64,000 nt of DNA from an uncultured Eubacteriales bacterium (GTDB lineage: Bacteria; Bacillota; Clostridia; Lachnospirales; Lachnospiraceae). Within the stretch, counting starts at the first letter, position 1. Every line of letters begins with the position of its first letter. The DNA is taken from contig OMVQ01000059.1 in assembly GCA_900314555.1 (NCBI GenBank), positions 1 through 64,000 on the forward strand, written 5' to 3'. The position numbers and the translations under genes are program-made. This document shows, piece by piece, positions 26,362-35,106 of this stretch. The notes under the pieces are model-generated. The model was not told the origin of the DNA, did no database searches, and saw only the letters and a list, made by a program, of their open reading frames with translations.

Positions 26362-26390
26362 GCTGTTATTCTTTAGAGAGTAACAGCTTT
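26362..26390 (+). terminator. Terminator after ldh/hemerythrin remnant
   Basis: GCTGTTA (26362-26368) pairs with TAACAGC (26381-26387), followed by TTTTATTATTTT. Confidence 0.8.
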
Positions 26391-26538
26391 TATTATTTTG
26401 AAATTCAATTGGTTTGATGATATATTCGTACTGTTTAATCGTCAACAAGTTGTTGATGATTTGAATTTTTATGTAAATTATTAATCCCTTCTATATAATT
26501 CAGATTTATTACAGAAATTGACTTTATTTATCAAAATA

Positions 26539-26567
26539 TTGACATCAGTATATATATATAATATACA
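26539..26567 (+). promoter_or_regulatory. Promoter-like sequence before the TetR fragment
   Basis: TTGACA (26539-26544), a 17-nt spacer and TATACA (26562-26567) lie 37 nt upstream of the TetR-like fragment. The AT-rich context makes this uncertain. Confidence 0.4.
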
Positions 26568-26603
26568 ATAATTGAGACAGCATATATCAAAAAGAGGAAA
26601 ATT

Positions 26604-26690
26604 ATGAGCAAATCAGAAAAGCAAATGGAAAAAGAAAACGCACGCAATCAGAAGATAATTGACACAGCGTTTCAAATATTTGTAGTGTAG
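26604..26690 (+). pseudogene. N-terminal fragment of a TetR-type regulator
   Basis: Twenty-eight residues (ending NQKIIDTAFQIFVV) match the first helix of TetR regulators and then hit a TAG stop at 26688. The rest of the DNA-binding domain is absent. The fragment is directly fused at DNA level to an unrelated gene tail, indicating a deletion. Confidence 0.6.
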
Positions 26691-26691
26691 T

Positions 26692-26958
26692 GGTAATGTA
26701 AGAACGCAGTCCGCAGATATAGATGTTGTCGGCATATCGGATATCGATAAAAAAGCGGTTATTGGAGAGCGCAAATTTAAGAATGAAAAGATTGATAAAG
26801 GTATTTACGAAACTTTGGTCAGAAGAGGAAAAGTTATCACTGCAAAATATAAAGTTTCAAAATATATATTCTTTTCATTATCTGGTTACACAGAATGGAT
26901 AGAAAATCTGAAAGATGAAGATGTTTTGTTGCTAACACTGGATTCGCTTTATGAATGA
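26692..26958 (+). pseudogene. C-terminal fragment of a DUF234-type ATPase
   Basis: The frame gives 88 residues containing DIDVVGISDIDKKAVIGERK, YETLVRRGKVI, FFSLSGYTEW and VLLLTLDSLYE, the nuclease-like C-terminal domain found after AAA ATPases of the archaeal ATPase/DUF234 family. No start codon or ATPase part is present. Together with the TetR fragment it marks a deletion scar. Confidence 0.6.
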
Positions 26959-27072
26959 TGAAACAGTTTTTTATGAAATCTGAAAGAATTTACCCTCTTT
27001 TTATTGATATATTAATGGATATAATTTATTATTTATATATGATTTTATTTTATATATCTTGTAACAGATATG

Positions 27073-27130
27073 AAGCATAAGAAATCTTATTTATAGAAAA
27101 TATAAAGCGTAAAAAATCATATTTATAGGA
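27073..27130 (+). repeat. Imperfect direct repeat upstream of the Dabb gene
   Basis: Two 26-nt copies (27073-27098 and 27105-27130) differ at four positions and end in TTTATAG. The second copy abuts the ribosome binding site of the next gene. Function unknown. Confidence 0.5.
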
Positions 27131-27144
27131 AAGAGGTATAAAAA

Positions 27145-27447
27145 ATGGTAAAACATATTATTTTATGGAAGATTAAAGATGATAAGACAGAAGAAGAAAA
27201 AGAGCAGATAAGAGCAGGCGTTAAAGCAGGTCTAGAGGGACTCAAAGGCAGGATACCTGGACTTATTGACATAAAGGTGCAGACAGAAAGATTAAGTTCA
27301 TCAAATGCAGATGTAATGTTAGATTCGACATTTGAAGATGAAGAATCACTTAAAGGATATGCAGTTCATAAAGACCATGTAAAAGTTGCAGATAATAATG
27401 TAAGACCTTATATGGAAGTAAGAATGTGCATTGATTACGAAATTTAA
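27145..27447 (+). CDS. Dabb (stress-responsive A/B barrel) protein
   Basis: This 100-residue ferredoxin-like fold protein begins MVKHIILWKIKDD and has a histidine-containing YAVHKDHVKVADN segment, the hallmark of the Dabb family. Members form dimeric barrels; some are cyclases or heme-degrading relatives, but bacterial ones like this are uncharacterised. It has a good AAGAGG site and stands alone. Confidence 0.85.
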   Translation: MVKHIILWKIKDDKTEEEKEQIRAGVKAGLEGLKGRIPGLIDIKVQTERLSSSNADVMLDSTFEDEESLKGYAVHKDHVKVADNNVRPYMEVRMCIDYEI

Positions 27448-27574
27448 CATAAAATATAGCATATAATATAAATGACAGACTGTTTAAAAAATTATGTTGA
27501 ATTATGAACTTAGGTATTGCATGGCTAAATTATAGTCTGGATTACAGTTATATGCATATCAGATTGGAGAAAAT

Positions 27575-29137
27575 ATGTCAGTTTTAAAAGAATTCAAACC
27601 AGCAGAAGTATGGAAATATTTTGAAAAAATATGTGAGATTCCGCATGGTTCATCAAATACTAAGATGATAAGTGATTATTGCGTTGAATTTGCAAAGGAA
27701 CACAACTTAAGATATATTCAGGATAAATCTAATAATGTTATCATATTTAAAGACGGAACAACGGGATATGAGAATTCACAGCCTGTAATCATTCAGGGAC
27801 ATTTAGATATGGTATGTGAGAAAGAAAATGACTGCCCGATTGATATGGAGAAAGAGGGCTTAGAACTCATAGTTGACGGAGATATGTTAAAGGCAGTTAA
27901 GACTACATTAGGCGGTGATGATGGTATTGCGATAGCTTATGCCCTTGCTATACTTGATTCGACAGACATACCTCACCCTCCGATAGAAGCCGTATTTACA
28001 GTGGACGAAGAGATAGGTATGTTAGGTGCAGCAGACATTGATTGTTCAGAGTTAAAGGGAAATATAATGCTTAACTTAGACTCGGAAGATGAGGGACATC
28101 TGTTAGTAAGCTGTGCAGGCGGGGCGACAGCAACCTGTCACGTACCTGTTAGATACGAAACAGTAAGTGATGTTAATGCAAATAAGGTTATGAAGTTAAC
28201 AGTAACAGGATTAAATGGTGGACATTCAGGTGTAGAGATAGATAAGGAAAGAGCAAATGCTAACAGGATTATGGGCAGGGTATTAGATGCCATAAATGTT
28301 AAATATGTCTGCAGAATAATTTCAGTTGCAGGTGGCCTGAAAGACAACGCAATTCCAAGAGAATGTGTGGCAGAAATCGTTATTGCTGATAAAGATTTTG
28401 ATAAAATAGACAGCTTGGTAGCAGAATATAATGATATTTTTAAGAATGAATATAAGAATACGGATAAGGATATTACTGTATTATTTAATTCAAATGATGA
28501 TTCAAATATTAAATCAAATGATAGTTTAAATGTTTATTCGAATATTAATTCAAATGCCGGTACAAATAGTAATTTAATTAATGGTTTTGATAATTCTTGT
28601 AATATAGAAGTAATGGACACAGACAGCACTAACAAGGTTATCGCTGCACTTGTTAATCTTCCGGGTGGAATACAGAGGATGAGTACAGATATTAAAGGAC
28701 TTGTCCAGACCTCACTCAATATGGGAATATTAAAGACTGTGAAAGATAATAGCGAAGTAAGTATGAGTTTCTCAGTACGAAGCAGCATTGGAAGTGAGAA
28801 ACAGGAATTAATAGACCGTATGGACTGTCTTATGAGAGCGCTTGGAGGAAGTGTAACCTGCGTGGGTGAATATCCAGCATGGGAATATAAGAAAGATTCA
28901 ACACTTCGTAACCTTATGATAGATATTTATAAGGAACAATATGGAGAAGAACCGATTGTGGAAGCTATTCACGCAGGCGTGGAATGTGGATTGTTTGCAG
29001 GCAAGATTAAAGATTTAGACTGCGTATCATTTGGTCCTGATATATTAGATATTCATACTACATCGGAGAGAATGTCTATAAGCAGCGTGGAGAGAACGTG
29101 GAAATATATATTGGAGATTCTTAAGAGACTAAGATAG
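27575..29137 (+). CDS. pepD: Aminoacyl-histidine dipeptidase (PepD, M20/M42-like)
   Basis: This 520-residue cytosolic zinc dipeptidase has ligand motifs QGHLDMVCE, GGDDGIA, VDEEIGMLGA and LDSEDEG, with a final histidine in DIHTTSERM. Family length is about 485. The excess is largely an Asn/Ser-rich low-complexity insert at about residues 300-345 (NSNDDSN, NSNAGTNSN). The insert sits between the catalytic and lid parts, so activity is likely retained. Stand-alone gene. Confidence 0.92.
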   Translation: MSVLKEFKPAEVWKYFEKICEIPHGSSNTKMISDYCVEFAKEHNLRYIQDKSNNVIIFKDGTTGYENSQPVIIQGHLDMVCEKENDCPIDMEKEGLELIVDGDMLKAVKTTLGGDDGIAIAYALAILDSTDIPHPPIEAVFTVDEEIGMLGAADIDCSELKGNIMLNLDSEDEGHLLVSCAGGATATCHVPVRYETVSDVNANKVMKLTVTGLNGGHSGVEIDKERANANRIMGRVLDAINVKYVCRIISVAGGLKDNAIPRECVAEIVIADKDFDKIDSLVAEYNDIFKNEYKNTDKDITVLFNSNDDSNIKSNDSLNVYSNINSNAGTNSNLINGFDNSCNIEVMDTDSTNKVIAALVNLPGGIQRMSTDIKGLVQTSLNMGILKTVKDNSEVSMSFSVRSSIGSEKQELIDRMDCLMRALGGSVTCVGEYPAWEYKKDSTLRNLMIDIYKEQYGEEPIVEAIHAGVECGLFAGKIKDLDCVSFGPDILDIHTTSERMSISSVERTWKYILEILKRLR

Positions 29138-29361
29138 TAAGTGAAAATATGAATCAGAAACAATAAAACACATATTTGAATATATTGGAGATTTATAAAA
29201 GAATAAGACGATAAGAATACAGACATATTCGCAAATCATCTAAAAATGATTTGAAAATCACTTGAAAATATTTTAAAATTTACAATAAGATTAACAGAAA
29301 CTTAAGATAAGATTAAGATGTAATTGAATATTCATTAAGTTGTAAATTTAATGTAAATATG
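29138..29361. other. AT-rich gap with a degenerate copy of the pepD 3' end
   Basis: 29177-29214 resembles the last 40 nt of pepD (ATATATTGGAGATT...), suggesting a small decayed duplication. No gene is visible. Confidence 0.4.
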
Positions 29362-29388
29362 AAGCCGGTTTAATTGACCGGCTTTTAT
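29362..29388 (+). terminator. Intrinsic terminator downstream of pepD
   Basis: AAGCCGG (29362-29368) pairs with CCGGCTT (29378-29384), followed by TTATTATT. Confidence 0.85.
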
Positions 29389-29434
29389 TATTCCTATATA
29401 ATGAAAACAGTTTTAAAATAAAAGGAGGAAGCTA

Positions 29435-31753
29435 ATGAGCAATAAAATGTTTAGAACTAAAAGAATCGTAGCATTGGCACTTGCAGGTATGATGTGTTTT
29501 CAGGTGACAGGCTGCGGAAAAAGTGATAGTAAGAAGAAAAAGGAGAAACTCGACCAATATGGTGTTGTCTCACAGGGTGAGATTAATCACAGCCTGGCAA
29601 CTATAAGAGTGGAAGATGGAGAATTATATGGTTCATATTATGATTTTAATACTTCTACAAAAGAGCCGGGAGATATGGAAGGTAATGCAGGTCTTATAAA
29701 ATATAATCTTGAGACAAAAGAGACAAAAGAAGTTAAAGCAGATGAAGATGTATATCTGAATACAGTTCTCAAAGATAAAGATGGCAATTACATAGCAAAA
29801 GGTTCTGTGTCTGTTGATACAGATTCTGAAGACAATGATAATGATGGCAAAGCTGACACATATTCATATTATGATGTTACTTATAAATATGATAAGGACT
29901 TTAATCTCATAGATAAAGTTAAAGGTGATGTGGTTACCCAGAATATGAATGAAGATGGTGGAGCAGATGCATCTGTAGCACAGGAATACACAGATGACGG
30001 AGATTTAGTTGAGTTATGTATGTCAGCAGAGACTACAGAATATTATTTAAAAATTACAGATAAAGATGGTAATGAAAAAGGAAAAATTGAGTGTGATGGC
30101 GGACAGTCATTTGATGCACTTCTTAAGTTACCTGATGGAGAAATGTTAGTTTCAAAATGGGGCAGCGACAAAGATGCCTTCTATAAGATAGATTTAGAGA
30201 ATCTTAAGATAGGTGAAAAGGTTTTCGATATACCTGGATATGATGCAAATCAGTATTGTGCAGGTAAAGATAACACACTTATATGTGCTACAGAGGGATA
30301 TGTGTACAGAATAAGTTATAAAGATAATAAAACATCTAAGATTATAAAATTATTAGACAGTGATATTAATCCTGATAATGTTCAGGCTGTATATGAATTA
30401 TCAGATGGTACAATCGGTTGTATTGTTTCAGAAGATTCAGATATTACAGGAATTTATACATTTGAGAAACAGGATTCTAATAAATCAAGCAAAACAGAGA
30501 TTAAATTAGGCGTATTATATCTTGATTCTGAACTTCAGGAGAGAGTTATTAACTTCAATAAGACAAATGATAAATACAGAATTGTAACAGTTGAGTATTA
30601 TGACGATGAAGAAGAAGATTACGAAAATGTAATTTCAAGATTTAATTCAGATATAGCTTCAGGAAATTGTCCTGATATCATTGATTTCAGTTCAATGGAG
30701 GGATATCTTGAAAGATATGATGAAAAGGGATTACTTGAAGATTTAACACCTTATTTCAATAAGGAAGAGGATATTAAGTTAGATAAATTAGTACAGAGTG
30801 TTGTAAATACATACAAGATTAATGGTAAATTATATGTATTACCACAGTGCTTTACTATATCAGGCTGGTTTGGAGCAACTGATACAGTTGGTAAAGACAT
30901 TCATTGGTCATTAGATGATTTCATTAATTTAACAAAGAGTTTACCAGATGGTGTTGAAATGATAAAAGATTTAACAAGTGACAGTCTGCTTAGTATGTGT
31001 ACATCACAGTTAGACAGATATATCAACTGGGAAACAGGTGACTGCAGATTTAATTCAGATGAATTTGTTAAATTATTAGAATTCAGCAGCAATTATAAGA
31101 GCTCAGACGAATTTTACAAAGATTATGATGACAGCGAATATGTAGATGAGACAACATTAATCAGAGAAAATAAATTAGTTTTACAGAGTGCATTTTTAAC
31201 TGACGTAGATGATTATTTAGTAGCAAAAGCAGTTTTTGGTAAAGATATATCATTCAAGGGAGAGCCTGTAGATGATGGAAATGGTGTAATAGTATCAGGA
31301 AGCGGAAGCTTATTAGCTATTTCAGCAAAATCTAAGAATAAAGATATTGCATGGGACTTCATTAAACAGTTCTATATTCCGGAAGATTCAGAAGAACGTA
31401 ATTATTCTTCTTATTCATTTGGCTTCCCAATAATACAGTCAGAATTAGACAAACAATTAGAAGATGCAAAGACACCGGATACTTACACAGATGAAAATGG
31501 AAATGAACAGGTAGTAGAAAATGTATGGACAATCGGTGATGTTGAAGTCAAAGTCGGAGTAGCAAGTGATGATGACATCAATGCTATTAAAAACATTATT
31601 AATTCAATTGATGGAAGAAATTCATACGATATAAAGATTGGTGACATGATTACAGAAGAGGCAGAAGCATTCTTTAAAGGTCAGAAGACAGCAAAAGAAG
31701 TTGCAGATATTATTCAGAGCCGTATATCAATGTATGTAAAAGAGAACAAATAG
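29435..31753 (+). CDS. Extracellular solute-binding lipoprotein with large N-terminal domain
   Basis: This 772-residue lipoprotein has a signal sequence ending in lipobox VTGC-GK. Family 1 sugar-binding proteins are about 420-450 residues; that domain occupies the C-terminal half (from about 355, KLGVLYLDSELQERVINFN through the SGSLLAISAKSKNKDIAWDF segment). The first half is a repetitive beta-rich domain (KYNLETKETKEV, YKYDKDFNL, YKIDLENLK) suggesting a propeller. Two permeases follow, so it feeds an ABC importer, probably for an oligosaccharide. Confidence 0.85.
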   Translation: MSNKMFRTKRIVALALAGMMCFQVTGCGKSDSKKKKEKLDQYGVVSQGEINHSLATIRVEDGELYGSYYDFNTSTKEPGDMEGNAGLIKYNLETKETKEVKADEDVYLNTVLKDKDGNYIAKGSVSVDTDSEDNDNDGKADTYSYYDVTYKYDKDFNLIDKVKGDVVTQNMNEDGGADASVAQEYTDDGDLVELCMSAETTEYYLKITDKDGNEKGKIECDGGQSFDALLKLPDGEMLVSKWGSDKDAFYKIDLENLKIGEKVFDIPGYDANQYCAGKDNTLICATEGYVYRISYKDNKTSKIIKLLDSDINPDNVQAVYELSDGTIGCIVSEDSDITGIYTFEKQDSNKSSKTEIKLGVLYLDSELQERVINFNKTNDKYRIVTVEYYDDEEEDYENVISRFNSDIASGNCPDIIDFSSMEGYLERYDEKGLLEDLTPYFNKEEDIKLDKLVQSVVNTYKINGKLYVLPQCFTISGWFGATDTVGKDIHWSLDDFINLTKSLPDGVEMIKDLTSDSLLSMCTSQLDRYINWETGDCRFNSDEFVKLLEFSSNYKSSDEFYKDYDDSEYVDETTLIRENKLVLQSAFLTDVDDYLVAKAVFGKDISFKGEPVDDGNGVIVSGSGSLLAISAKSKNKDIAWDFIKQFYIPEDSEERNYSSYSFGFPIIQSELDKQLEDAKTPDTYTDENGNEQVVENVWTIGDVEVKVGVASDDDINAIKNIINSIDGRNSYDIKIGDMITEEAEAFFKGQKTAKEVADIIQSRISMYVKENK

Positions 31754-31773
31754 CTTAGGAAGGCTTAGGTAAA

Positions 31774-32679
31774 ATGGTTAAAATCACTAAGAAAAATAAA
31801 GGACATAAAAAGTCCGGCTGGGATAAGAAGAGCAGAATAAAATCTAATTTATTTATGCTTCCAAGTATACTGGGCGTATTAACATTTTTCGTTGTACCAT
31901 TTTTTGTAGTTATCTATTATTCGGTGATAGATAATGTAGTTAGTAAAAAGTTTGTATTTCTTGATAATTTCATTAATGTTTTGAAGAATGAGGCTTTCAA
32001 AAAAGCAGCATTTAATACAATGAGATTCACATTTATAGCAGTGCCGCTAGCAGTCATCTTATCGATGCTGCTGGCATCACTGATGATGGAAAATATACCA
32101 TTTAAGAGTCAGTTCAGAACATTATTCTTAACACCATTAATGGTTCCAGTGGCATCAGTAGTGCTTATTTTTCAGGTATTATTCCATTATAACGGTGTTG
32201 TAAATGATTTTATCAGAATATTTGGCGTAGATAAAATAGACTGGTTCAAATCTAAATATGCTCCGGTTGTAATAGTCATATTATTCCTATGGAAGAATCT
32301 CGGATATAATATGATATTGTTTATGGCGGCATATTCAAGTATTCCTAAAGAGATTATGGAAGTTGCAAGATTAGACAGTTCATCGAACTGGCAATTGTTC
32401 TGGAAAGTTAAATTAAGATATTTGTCACCAACGATAATGTTTGTAACAGTTCTATCAGTAATCAATTCGTTTAAGGTGTTCAGGGAAGTCTATCTTCTGA
32501 CGGGCGATTATCCGTATGAGAGTCTGTATATGCTGCAGCATTTTATGAATAATACGTTTGCTTCGTTAGATTACCAGAAATTATCGGCAGCGGCAGTTAT
32601 TATGTTTGATGTGATGGTAATTATCATAGGCATTCTTTTTGTAGTAGAAAATAGATACGGAAAGGATGTGGAAGAATAA
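31774..32679 (+). CDS. ABC sugar importer permease (MalF-like)
   Basis: This 301-residue membrane protein has six predicted hydrophobic segments and the ATPase-contact loop EVARLDSSSNWQLFWKVKL. It lies 20 nt after the binding protein and overlaps the next permease by 1 nt. Confidence 0.9.
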   Translation: MVKITKKNKGHKKSGWDKKSRIKSNLFMLPSILGVLTFFVVPFFVVIYYSVIDNVVSKKFVFLDNFINVLKNEAFKKAAFNTMRFTFIAVPLAVILSMLLASLMMENIPFKSQFRTLFLTPLMVPVASVVLIFQVLFHYNGVVNDFIRIFGVDKIDWFKSKYAPVVIVILFLWKNLGYNMILFMAAYSSIPKEIMEVARLDSSSNWQLFWKVKLRYLSPTIMFVTVLSVINSFKVFREVYLLTGDYPYESLYMLQHFMNNTFASLDYQKLSAAAVIMFDVMVIIIGILFVVENRYGKDVEE

Positions 32680-33572
32680 TGAAGAAAAAATCGGTAAAAA
32701 GAATTACTAAGATAGGAACAAAGACATTAGTCGCATTGGTATTTGTAATATTTTTCGTAATTCCGATTGTACTTACCATATGTAATTCGTTTATGAATGA
32801 AACTGAGATTACAGCTAATTATGGTAAAGTATTTGATACAAGTGATAGTGGTTCACACAAGTTCATTTCAGAAAAGGTTAATCTGAAATTTATACCTGAT
32901 AAAGTGTCATTCAGTCAGTATATAACGGTATTATTCAAGAGTCCGGATTATCTGATTAAATTCTGGAATTCAGTATTGTATGTTGTGCCGATAGTAATTG
33001 TCCAATTGTTAATTGCATCTTTGACAGCATATGGTTTTACACGTTTCAGAGGTAAGAAGAAAGAAATCGTATTCTTCGTATATGTTATTATGATGCTTAT
33101 GCCATATCAGGTTACGTTAGTACCTAATTTCTTAGTATCGAAATGGTTACATATACTTTATACCAAATGGGCAATTCTGTTGCCGGGCTTCTTCTCGCCA
33201 TTCAGTGTATATCTGCTGACTAAATATATGAGACGAATTTCACCGGCAATTATTGAAGCTGCTAAGATGGACGGAGCAGGAGAATGGCAGATATTCAGAC
33301 GAATATGTATGCCATTATGTAAAAGCGCATTATTTTCAGTTGGAATACTTGTATTTATAGATTATTGGAATATGGTGGAACAGCCACTTATTTTATTAAA
33401 GAGTCAGGACAAATATCCGTTATCCATATTCTTATCGAGAATCAATTCAGGTGAAATCGGTCTTGCATTTGCGGTAGCGGTAATTTATATGATACCAAGT
33501 CTGCTGGTATTCTTATATGGTGAAGAATATCTCGTAGATGGTATAACATCGCAAAGTGGTATTAAAGGCTAG
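32679..33572 (+). CDS. ABC sugar importer permease (MalG-like)
   Basis: This 297-residue carbohydrate-uptake-1 family permease has the loop EAAKMDGAGEWQIFRRICMP. No ATPase is encoded nearby; many Firmicutes use a shared MsmX-type ATPase encoded elsewhere. The stop codon lies in the first unit of an 18-bp tandem repeat. Confidence 0.9.
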   Translation: MKKKSVKRITKIGTKTLVALVFVIFFVIPIVLTICNSFMNETEITANYGKVFDTSDSGSHKFISEKVNLKFIPDKVSFSQYITVLFKSPDYLIKFWNSVLYVVPIVIVQLLIASLTAYGFTRFRGKKKEIVFFVYVIMMLMPYQVTLVPNFLVSKWLHILYTKWAILLPGFFSPFSVYLLTKYMRRISPAIIEAAKMDGAGEWQIFRRICMPLCKSALFSVGILVFIDYWNMVEQPLILLKSQDKYPLSIFLSRINSGEIGLAFAVAVIYMIPSLLVFLYGEEYLVDGITSQSGIKG

Positions 33573-33622
33573 TGCGAAATTCAAGGCTAGTGCGAAATTA
33601 AAGGCTAGTGCGAAATTCAAGG
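33561..33622 (+). repeat. 18-bp tandem repeat (3.4 copies) over the permease stop codon
   Basis: Units ATT(A/C)AAGGCTAGTGCGAA start at 33561, 33579 and 33597, with a partial fourth at 33615. The first unit contains the permease stop TAG and each unit repeats it in the same frame. TAGTGCGAAA also begins hairpin element E at 44129. Confidence 0.85.
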
Positions 33623-33686
33623 AAAACGAGAATAAGTACAAAGATTGGTTAATAAAATCGCTATACAGGTAAACGTGGAGGTAGAA

Positions 33687-35069
33687 ATGGAAGAAAAACA
33701 ACACATAGCAAGAAAAAAGTGGGTAAAAAGATTTGCGATAGTTTTCTTTGTAGTTCTGTTATTACTTACTTTCTTTTCAAATACAATTATGAATCATTCA
33801 CTTCCTCAGGTAGCAACCCAGGCAATTGAGTCGGATTCAGTATCAGCAAAGGTAAGAGGAACCGGAACAATTGAATCCGGTGAAGCAAAAGAAGTAGCTA
33901 TTAGTGAGAGCAGAGAAGTTGAAGAAGTGCTTGTTAAGGCAGGTGACACTGTTAAGAAAGATGATGTGTTAGTGAAGCTAAAAGGCGGCGACAGTTCAGA
34001 GATAACTACAGCACAGGCTGAATTAGATAATCTTAAGACTGCATATAGAAACAGTATTTTAGTTAATGAAACAGACCAGTCTTTAGTAAATAAGGCTGAA
34101 AGCGGTAAAGATTATTATGACGAGAACAGAGCCACACTTGCTGCATTATCTGCAAAAGTAACGGCAGCACAGGATAAAGTTAACAGTATACAGGAACAGA
34201 TAAACAAGTTAAATGCCGCAAGTGGTCAGACAAGTGGAGATAATGTATCAGGTGACGGAGCAGATGACACAGGTATGGATGATAATGCTAATACTAATCC
34301 ATCTAATCCTGAACTTGATAAGCTGAATCAGAGCCTTGAGGCAGCACAGAAAGAATTAGAAGCTGTTACAAAAGAGCATGCGGATTATTTAGCAGATATT
34401 AATACAGTTAATGATTTACGTTCACAGTATGAAGCTATTAAGACAGCAGAACAGAATATTGAGAAGTTAAAACAGAATTCTGTAGGAAATGAAATCAAGT
34501 CAACAGTAGACGGAACAATCCTTACAGTTGATGTCAAGAATGGAGATACAATTTCTCCTGATACACCATTTATTACGATTCAGAATAAAGATAATGGTTA
34601 TTCATTAACTATTTCGGTTACAAAAGACCAGGTTAAAAAGGTTAAAATAGGTGATGAGGCTACAATATCTAATTCATGGTATTATGGAGATGTCAAGGCA
34701 ACACTTACAACTATTAAGAACGATCCTGCTGCACCGGGTAAACAGAAGTTATTAGTTCTGAATATTGAGGGTGATGTGGAAGCAGGTTCAACCATGACAG
34801 TTTCATTAGGTGATAAGAGTGCGACATATGATTATGTAGTGCCTAACAGTTCAATAAGAGAAGATAATAACGGTAAATTTATCTTAGTTGTTAAAGAGAA
34901 AAGTAGTCCATTAGGAAACAGATATGTTGCAAAACGTATAAATGTGGAAGTATTAGTGACTGACGATTCTAAATCTGCCATAAAGGGTGCTTTAGAGGGT
35001 GGCGAATATGTTATTACAACCTCAAGCAAATTAATTAAAGCAGGTGATCTTATAAGACTGGCAGATTAA
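33687..35069 (+). CDS. Membrane-fusion/adaptor protein (YknX/HlyD-like)
   Basis: The 460-residue protein starts at ATG 33687 behind GTGGAGG. It has one N-terminal membrane anchor (16-35), a split lipoyl/barrel-sandwich domain (GTIESGEAKEVAISESREVE; KSTVDGTILTVDVKNGDTIS), a long coiled-coil hairpin between them with an Asp/Gly/Ser-rich tip, and a beta-barrel part. Such adaptors partner MacB-type ABC exporters. No MacB ATPase is present, but the next gene has a MacB-like ectodomain. Confidence 0.85.
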   Translation: MEEKQHIARKKWVKRFAIVFFVVLLLLTFFSNTIMNHSLPQVATQAIESDSVSAKVRGTGTIESGEAKEVAISESREVEEVLVKAGDTVKKDDVLVKLKGGDSSEITTAQAELDNLKTAYRNSILVNETDQSLVNKAESGKDYYDENRATLAALSAKVTAAQDKVNSIQEQINKLNAASGQTSGDNVSGDGADDTGMDDNANTNPSNPELDKLNQSLEAAQKELEAVTKEHADYLADINTVNDLRSQYEAIKTAEQNIEKLKQNSVGNEIKSTVDGTILTVDVKNGDTISPDTPFITIQNKDNGYSLTISVTKDQVKKVKIGDEATISNSWYYGDVKATLTTIKNDPAAPGKQKLLVLNIEGDVEAGSTMTVSLGDKSATYDYVVPNSSIREDNNGKFILVVKEKSSPLGNRYVAKRINVEVLVTDDSKSAIKGALEGGEYVITTSSKLIKAGDLIRLAD

Positions 35070-35106
35070 CCCTGGCGCATAAGCGACCTTGAAATGGAGA
35101 CTGATT

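Noticed and set aside
33513..33704. Minus-strand frame with repeated FALAFN
   Set aside because: It is the antisense translation of the 18-bp tandem repeat.
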